From Gigantopelta aegis (Eukaryota > Mollusca > Gastropoda > Neomphalida > Peltospiridae), in the NCBI RefSeq assembly GCF_016097555.1, contig NC_054708.1, forward strand, positions 21,611,939-21,675,938: a DNA stretch of 64,000 nucleotides, read 5' to 3'. Position numbers and translations under genes: made by a program. A model generated the notes under the pieces. It was given only the letters and a program-made list of their open reading frames with translations, was not told the origin of the DNA and searched no databases. This document shows, piece by piece, positions 61,901 to 64,000 of this stretch. The number at the start of each line of letters is the position of its first letter. Position 1 is the stretch's first letter.

Positions 61901-63346
61901 ACCCATGCATGTTGACTTCAAAGCCATGCAAAATAAATTAAAACAAAATTCTGGTATATTTGTGAACATAGTATTTCAGAACACATCTATTTGTGGTATT
62001 AATCACCTTTCTCTCCCTCCCCCTCCCCCCCCCCCCCAATCCATCATGAACTTACATACTTTATTCATGAGTTTGTGAACTTCTTTGTGTTGTGATCCTA
62101 TCATGTTAACAATCTGACTCAGAGAAAAATATCATGTTGATCTTAAAATAATGTAAATGTATGTATTTTAATGAAGTATTGCAATATTGCCATTTTATAA
62201 ATCAAAGGATTACATTTAAACTACGCACAATGTAAAAACACATAACTAACAGGGGTGTTGGCTGGAGGGGGGGGGGGTGGGTCGGATGATCTCCCCTCCT
62301 CAACTGAGACTAAAACAAATTCTGTTTACAGTGCAATACTAGGCTAATCACATAGATGTCTAGACAAATGGTTCCACTACGTTTCGTATTTGAATTCCCC
62401 AGGTCTAGACCTTGCTAAACTGCTGTGTGACAAAATGGCCGTCAGATATAGTCTCTTGAAGATAAAAATTATTGGCATGACTGATTAATTTTCTACAGCT
62501 CCAAGTGAGAGATCACCTATAATCTAGTTAACTTTCATCTCCAATATGCATTGTATGTTAGAGATCACTTTTCAGACTGGTGGTTCGTTGCTACATGGTG
62601 ACAGGAGAACAGTTAATCAGACCCCTCAATTGTTATTCCATATCAGGGCTTCTACAATTTTTATAAAATCCACTAGCCATGGGATCAGTGATTTAAAAAA
62701 TTTACTAGCCACAATTAAAAATTCACTAGCCCTACTTTACTTTAAGTTAATACAATTTTACTAAATAATAGTAATAATCAGATATGACACCTAAAGACTC
62801 TTAGAGGGACATAGAGCTTAAAAAGACTAACATTGAGATGTTGGGTTGGGGGCAGGATATTCATATTTACAAAATAGACTTAACTGCATCATTTGACAAC
62901 AAAACAATTCACTAGCTGTTGGGCATGGCAATAGTAGTTATTTACTAGCCCAACATTGAATATCACTAGCCATGGTAGTGGGGCTACCATATTAAAATAA
63001 TATATATAATCAGAAGCCCTAATTGTTAATTAACATTAAAAAATTCTTCTTTTTTTTCAGTGTTAATTTAAAAGACGGTTTGAAGGACATGGGCTGGTGC
63101 ACACTGATAGCAAAACTTCTGGATGTCAGTGAACACGACAGCCGGGAAAAGGTTTTAAATGCCATGTTGTCACTGACGGAGGAATGTCGGAACAGTTTTG
63201 CCGATGTGCGCCCCACCCTGACACGACTTTTAACAGAGTACAGGGATCTGGCGAAAGAGGAATTCGAGGATGATGGATATTTCCAGGGTCTTGTGAACAC
63301 GTTGAACATCATGTTTAAGTCTCTGCACTTGAAGGAAGAGCTGTGA
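36472..63346 (+). CDS. SIL1: SIL1, ER nucleotide exchange factor for BiP, 9 coding exons
   Basis: SIL1 acts in the ER lumen, releasing ADP from BiP/HSPA5 through an armadillo-like fold (family knowledge). Coding exons: 36472-36637, 39246-39333, 40837-40953, 41732-41829, 42326-42508, 45291-45412, 47395-47662, 48935-48999, 63061-63346, all GT-AG. An N-terminal hydrophobic signal peptide ([20 protein letters not shown], about residues 11-30) is followed by an acidic stretch. Then come [67 protein letters not shown] and YDLVTEK, all characteristic of SIL1. It ends KEEL, an ER-retention-type tetrapeptide. The exons total 1,393 nt, one over a multiple of three: exon 2 carries a frame break. Disregarding one base gives 463 residues, close to human SIL1 (461). 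Intron 8 is 14 kb. 'ttttttcag' at 36444-36452 suggests a non-coding first exon. Confidence 0.93.
37443..38949 (-). mobile_element. Decayed Tc1-type transposon, related to the one at 19682
   Basis: TA flanks (37441-37442, 38950-38951) and about 30-bp inverted ends starting TACTCTTCAA. 'gcttttgcgtttcac' at about 38773-38787 matches the inner end of the intact element's terminal repeat. So an older terminus may lie inside, with extra sequence beyond it. About 1,507 bp, antisense to SIL1. Confidence 0.85.
37476..38612 (-). pseudogene. Tc1-type transposase pseudogene
   Basis: Minus-strand frames carry pieces matching the intact copy: [20 protein letters not shown] and [18 protein letters not shown] near 38350-38500 correspond to RSGRPWVTTPGQDRYIRV and [17 protein letters not shown]. 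'AVI..HGG'-like C-terminal sequence near 37680 corresponds to QAVVNTRGGH. The frames are broken by several stops and shifts; no working protein is possible. Confidence 0.85.
39246..39333 (+). CDS. SIL1: SIL1 coding exon 2 (contains frame break)
   Basis: Entered from exon 1, it reads [14 protein letters not shown]. The conserved SIL1 part, [18 protein letters not shown], is in another frame whose 5' side has TAG. One surplus base in or next to the AAAA run at 39267-39270 accounts for the mismatch. Sequencing or assembly error in the run is the simplest cause; a true disabling mutation or an unseen extra exon is possible. Confidence 0.8.
39334..40836. other. SIL1 intron 2
   Basis: Carries the inverted-repeat element at 39595-39937; otherwise AT-rich. 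Confidence 0.7.
39595..39937. mobile_element. Inverted-repeat element, CAGGGCTTCTAG family, complete
   Basis: 343 bp with perfect 13-bp ends CAGGGCTTCTAGA/TCTAGAAGCCCTG and a 5-bp duplication TATCA on both sides (39590-39594, 39938-39942). Non-coding. The CAGGG start recalls hAT ends, but a 5-bp duplication does not fit hAT's 8 bp, so the superfamily is open. Confidence 0.85.
40837..40953 (+). CDS. SIL1: SIL1 coding exon 3
   Basis: Completes Gly, then [20 protein letters not shown] and [18 protein letters not shown]; donor 'gtaaga'. The [10 protein letters not shown] segment is a SIL1 hallmark. Confidence 0.95.
40970..41545 (-). repeat. SINE, family S2, interrupted by another SINE
   Basis: Tail 'gtttaacaacaccactagtc' up to 'tacatttttccatt' (41092). 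It resumes at about 41346 'tttttccattaacagcaagg' and runs to 'gctgggctacatacagctc'. Confidence 0.85.
41093..41345 (-). repeat. SINE, family S4, nested, with 10-bp target duplication
   Basis: Flanked by TTTTTCCATT at 41083-41092 and 41346-41355. The head on the minus strand is ccggcctcgatagtgttgtgg; it includes a GA-repeat. Related copies are at 29102 and 59930. Confidence 0.9.
41732..41829 (+). CDS. SIL1: SIL1 coding exon 4
   Basis: Completes Gly, then [20 protein letters not shown] and [12 protein letters not shown]; donor 'gtatgt'. Confidence 0.95.
41830..42325. other. SIL1 intron 4
   Basis: AT-rich; nothing recognised. Confidence 0.7.
42326..42508 (+). CDS. SIL1: SIL1 coding exon 5
   Basis: 61 codons from [20 protein letters not shown] to [11 protein letters not shown]; acceptor 'ttgcag', donor 'gtattc'. 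Upstream codons open in the same frame belong to the intron. Confidence 0.96.
42734..45234. repeat. 125-bp satellite, about 20 near-identical copies
   Basis: Units start 'gggccacgctacgacaaatt' at 42734, 42859, 42984 and onward every 125 bp. Few substitutions separate copies. Within each unit, 'gtaggctatgccgtcac' pairs with 'gtgatgtcatagcttac', and the outer 'cgctacgacaaattgtaaaa' pairs loosely with 'ttttacggtttcatagcg'. About 98 of the 125 bp therefore form an imperfect palindrome. Lies in SIL1 intron 5. Confidence 0.97.
45291..45412 (+). CDS. SIL1: SIL1 coding exon 6
   Basis: 40 codons, [20 protein letters not shown] through [10 protein letters not shown], plus two bases; armadillo-like repeat region. 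Confidence 0.96.
46003..46560 (-). repeat. SINE, family S2, interrupted by an S3 copy
   Basis: The left part ends in 'gttaattctgacaca'; the right part restarts 'taattctgacacagtcttca' and continues through 'cagaccggacagcacatatc'. The head is degraded. Confidence 0.8.
46066..46368 (-). repeat. SINE, family S3, nested, head-truncated, 13-bp target duplication
   Basis: TAATTCTGACACA occurs at 46053-46065 and 46369-46381. The copy has the full tail but stops at 'ctggattaaaaatcccat', before the tRNA-like head: a 5'-truncated retrotransposition. Confidence 0.92.
46645..46982 (-). repeat. SINE, family S2, with triplicated head segment
   Basis: Tail 'gtttaatgacaccactagat'. In the head, the block 'cgatcccagaccgaccgtgcc' (minor variants) occurs three times in a row at about 46891-46963. 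Ends at 'ctttaccatta'. Confidence 0.85.
46983..47281 (+). repeat. SINE, S2-type with alternative head
   Basis: Head 'gggcgggatttagctcagtg' with a good A-box, then 'gaggtgcttacatcacag', middle, and tail 'gtgctctactggtgtcatta' and aacaaaacaaac. Head-to-head with the preceding copy. Same type as 5221-5515. Confidence 0.88.
47395..47662 (+). CDS. SIL1: SIL1 coding exon 7
   Basis: Largest internal exon, 89 codons after a split Ser: [20 protein letters not shown] ... [20 protein letters not shown] ... [11 protein letters not shown]. These are the armadillo-like repeats that clamp BiP's nucleotide-binding domain (family knowledge). Donor 'gtgaga'. Confidence 0.97.
47841..47965. repeat. Foldback element
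   Basis: 'ctcgtgtcttgtgatgtaat' and 'ttattagcac' are mirrored by 'gtgctgataaattatgaaat' and 'cacaagacactcgggg'. Arms of about 35 bp, loop of about 45 bp. Confidence 0.8.
48222..48290 (-). repeat. SINE S2 tail fragment
   Basis: 'gtttaacaacaccactagag' and 'attaatcattggctattgaa' only. Confidence 0.75.
48935..48999 (+). CDS. SIL1: SIL1 coding exon 8
   Basis: 21 codons, [20 protein letters not shown] and K, plus GA before 'gtaagt'; acceptor 'ctgaag'. It joins phase-perfectly to exon 9 across 14 kb. Confidence 0.9.
49201..49375. repeat. Purine-rich GGA/GA tract
   Basis: Nearly all A and G on the plus strand, in variants of 'gagagaggagggagg'. Could form non-B DNA. Confidence 0.8.
49396..49490 (-). 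repeat. SINE internal fragment
   Basis: 'catcaagggattattttgtg' and 'ccatggcctttgatatacta' only; old copy. Confidence 0.55.
49738..50050. mobile_element. Inverted-repeat element, GTCTCTGGTCAG ends
   Basis: Left end 'aaaaatgtttgtctctggtc' and right end 'gaccagagaccaaaaatttc' are inverted copies of about 22 bp. The interior is non-coding. Confidence 0.75.
50903..51508. repeat. 119-bp tandem repeat, five copies
   Basis: Units begin 'ataaaataacac' and include 'gttttgagagacggggagag'; the period is exactly 119 bp. Overlapping minus-strand frames of 74 codons are translations of the array, not genes. Confidence 0.96.
51928..52140. repeat. G-rich element
   Basis: 'ggcggaaccagaaaatctat' followed by a G-run, then 'gggcccctgggactccc' and 'agatctgcctctggg'. 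Similar in style to 54109-54294 but the ends are poorly matched. Confidence 0.4.
53755..54066 (+). repeat. SINE, family S2
   Basis: Head 'gggcatagctcagtggtaaa' and 'gtcggtctaggatcgattcc', both pol III boxes recognisable; middle 'atgggatggtgcatataaaa'-like; tail 'gtactctagtggtgtcatta' and aacaaaacaaac. Confidence 0.9.
54109..54294. mobile_element. Small inverted-repeat element with G-rich interior
   Basis: Ends 'ctggcataaccagg' and 'cctggctacgccag' are inverted repeats with two mismatches. The interior holds 'ggtggggtggggtgggg'. Confidence 0.65.
54590..54960. repeat. Unassigned segment, possible LINE leader fragment
   Basis: Less AT-rich than its surroundings, with 'gactcagagagctatgccag' and 'agggtcacccaagctggact'. 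The style recalls untranslated leaders of some invertebrate LINEs from memory only; no reverse transcriptase is nearby. Confidence 0.25.
55755..55830. repeat. Scrambled SINE fragment
   Basis: 'ttccagctagtgcacatacc' on plus joins 'atggcctttgatataccagt' in the opposite sense: two SINE middle pieces fused in inverse orientation. Confidence 0.5.
56225..56604 (-). repeat. SINE, family S3, full length with 13-bp target duplication
   Basis: GAGACGTAATGGA flanks the copy at 56212-56224 and 56605-56617. Complete tail, S3 middle and tRNA-like head ending 'caccgaggccggt'. Confidence 0.94.
56760..57066. mobile_element. GGTATCGGTAT-rich inverted-repeat element
   Basis: Starts CAGAGAGGTTTGGTATCGG and ends in the complement of AGAGCTGGGCGGTATT. 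The interior repeats 'ggtat', 'cgatacc' and 'ataccga' words. CAGAG ends suggest a hAT-type non-autonomous element; no clear target duplication. Confidence 0.6.
57810..58001. repeat. Dispersed repeat R1, left part
   Basis: 'tctgtctgtctgtctatttg' and 'aagatattgagctgaaattc' also occur at 63540-63640. Continues after the SINE at 58341-58380. Confidence 0.7.
58017..58325 (+). repeat. SINE, family S1, full length with 15-bp target duplication
   Basis: CTTTATCGTGTACTG is identical at 58002-58016 and 58326-58340. Head: A-box 'tagcccagtggttcagtgct', B-box-like 'ggatcgatcccc'; tail 'gtcgttaaataaaacatttc'. The best example of the family in this window. Confidence 0.96.
58852..58991. repeat. (TG)n microsatellite
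   Basis: About 140 bp of TG with minor interruptions. Cys/Val frames across it are artefacts. Confidence 0.95.
59030..59455. repeat. 26-bp tandem repeat, about 16 copies
   Basis: Unit 'gtctagtaaattatataggacatagg' with variants (tactggac, ggagatag), immediately after the TG microsatellite. Confidence 0.93.
59565..59665. repeat. Short dispersed repeat, relative of 17755
   Basis: 'tttacgtgcctatatcctga' and 'ctgacatagccagtgaccaa' parallel 17793-17865. Confidence 0.55.
59930..60210 (-). repeat. SINE, family S4
   Basis: 'ccaattaaagttgaagcatg', 'gggctgtctgttcaggacag', 'ctgggtgggagccggtacca' and head 'gatggcttaaccactacaac'. Confidence 0.8.
60770..60995 (-). repeat. SINE, tail-truncated copy
   Basis: From 'gcctgttacatttttccatt' through 'ctttgatatacctgtcgtgg' to the head 'ggtctacatcccgcccccc'. 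Confidence 0.8.
61021..61530 (-). repeat. SINE, family S1, rearranged with an internal insertion
   Basis: Flanks 'aaagtttccatcaaa' (from 61006) and 'aaagcttccatcaaa' (from 61531) look like one target duplication with one mismatch, so this was a single insertion. Inside, the copy breaks at 'gatcgatcccagacc' (61297), continues with a G-run and about 80 bp copied from the 62270 region, then restarts at 'ctttgatataccagtcatgg' and repeats about 80 bp of SINE before reaching the head. Confidence 0.85.
62262..62361. repeat. Duplicated segment, partner of 61300-61402
   Basis: 'tcggatgatctcccctcctc' to 'aggctaatcacatagatgtct' is shared with 61324-61402 at very high identity; a G-run precedes both. 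Confidence 0.9.
62644..63017. mobile_element. Inverted-repeat element, CAGGGCTTCTA family
   Basis: Starts cagggcttctacaattttta, ends agaagccct just before the last SIL1 exon. Shares the interior with 7814-8330 but has one copy of the 53-bp unit. Confidence 0.82.
63061..63346 (+). CDS. SIL1: SIL1 coding exon 9 (last)
   Basis: Acceptor 'tttttttcag'; a split Asp then [49 protein letters not shown] and the C-terminus HLKEEL, then TGA. KEEL is a functional-type ER retrieval signal. Confidence 0.96.
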
Positions 63347-63504
63347 TGACGGAATACAGACGTTATAATGTCCTTTTATTGGTCATCCTGCCATGATTCA
63401 TTCAGACAAGTTCATTCAAGTTTTCTATTGTGTTAAATACTGTAAATAAGCTGCTTTTTATATCATGATATAATATGAAGGGTTTTAAGATAAATATATT
63501 TTTA

Positions 63505-64000
63505 GTTCCCTATCGGTGCAACCAGAGGGGTCTGTAGGATTCATCTCTGTCCTTCTGTCCGTCTGTCCGTTTGTCCCACATGGTTTTCCGGACTTTGTTT
63601 AGCAATGCCTCAAGATATTGATCTGAAATGTTGGGTATAGCCTTATCATGTACAGTTTTATATTAAGTTTGTCGTTCATGGCAATTTACCCATTTTTATA
63701 CGCCCATCTATGGGTTGTATTATGGTATGGCGTTGTCCGTTCGTCTGTCCGCCCGTACTTTTCACGGTCTACTGCACATAACAATAAATCCTTGTCCAGA
63801 ACCATATCTTGCATACAGATGCATACAGGACCATTAAACCTCACATGTAGGAACAACTTGGGATGGCGGTGTGTCACATACTATTACTAGGTCACTGTGA
63901 CCTACTTCTCATGCTCTACTGCTCATAACAGTAAATCCTAGTCTGGACCACATCTTGCATACAGGACCATCAAACCTAACATGTAGGATTAACTTGGAAT
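63505..64000. repeat. Dispersed repeat R1, downstream of SIL1
   Basis: 'ttccctatcggtgcaaccag', the '(tctgtccg)n' stretch and 'caagatattgatctgaaatg' match 57810-58000. Extends to the window end, with an internal repeat of 'taaatcc..gtcc..aacatatcttgcatacag'-type sequence. An AATAAA at 63783 could serve SIL1 polyadenylation; uncertain. Confidence 0.65.

Larger units (their letters stand above)
49000..63060. other. SIL1 intron 8 (14 kb)
   Basis: Holds purine-rich sequence (49201-49375), an inverted-repeat element (49738-50050), 119-bp and 26-bp tandem arrays, seven or so SINEs, G-rich small elements and a TGn microsatellite, all listed separately. Unlisted parts (50051-50900, 52140-53750, 54960-55740, 57070-57800) are AT-rich with no gene seen. 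Confidence 0.8.

Overview
This is a stretch of an animal nuclear genome, most likely a mollusc and probably a gastropod. Two long multi-exon genes with canonical GT-AG introns lie back to back in a dense field of tRNA-derived SINEs, small inverted-repeat transposons, satellites and microsatellites. No bacterial-type operon, CRISPR array, rRNA or stand-alone tRNA gene is seen. The mollusc assignment is an inference from the repeat style and the invertebrate-type nucleoplasmin; I could not run a search.

Layout. Positions 1-11,850 are intergenic: SINE copies, a 53-bp tandem array inside a small inverted-repeat element (7,814-8,330), and a SINE split by a 1,137-bp TG...CA element with a 5-bp target duplication (8,624-9,760, a likely solo LTR). 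Positions 11,995-33,159 (minus strand) hold a nucleoplasmin-family histone chaperone gene of 10 coding exons (265 residues). Its intron 8 carries a full-length Tc1-type transposon with an open 332-residue transposase. Positions 33,160-36,471 are the divergent intergenic region, with two CACGTG E-boxes close to the nucleoplasmin start. Positions 36,472-63,346 (plus strand) hold a SIL1 gene (ER nucleotide exchange factor for BiP) of 9 coding exons. It has a signal peptide, a C-terminal KEEL and 463 codons once a one-base frame break in exon 2 is allowed for. Its introns carry a decayed relative of the Tc1 element, a 2.5-kb satellite of about twenty 125-bp near-palindromic units, 119-bp and 26-bp tandem arrays, and nested SINEs. 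After SIL1 the window ends in a dispersed repeat.

The two genes are not obviously linked in function: one is a nuclear histone chaperone, the other an ER lumen co-chaperone. They are transcribed divergently, with start codons about 3.3 kb apart. Both reconstructions rest on exon-by-exon phase agreement: the nucleoplasmin exons sum to 798 nt (266 codons with stop), and the SIL1 exons to 1,393 nt, one more than a multiple of three.

The most interesting items are the SIL1 exon 2 frame break, a decayed tandem duplicate of nucleoplasmin exon 2, the SIL1-intron satellite built from a palindromic unit, several insertions dated relative to one another by perfect target-site duplications, and SINE families that share modules but carry different tRNA-like heads. 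I found no convincing undescribed multi-gene system.
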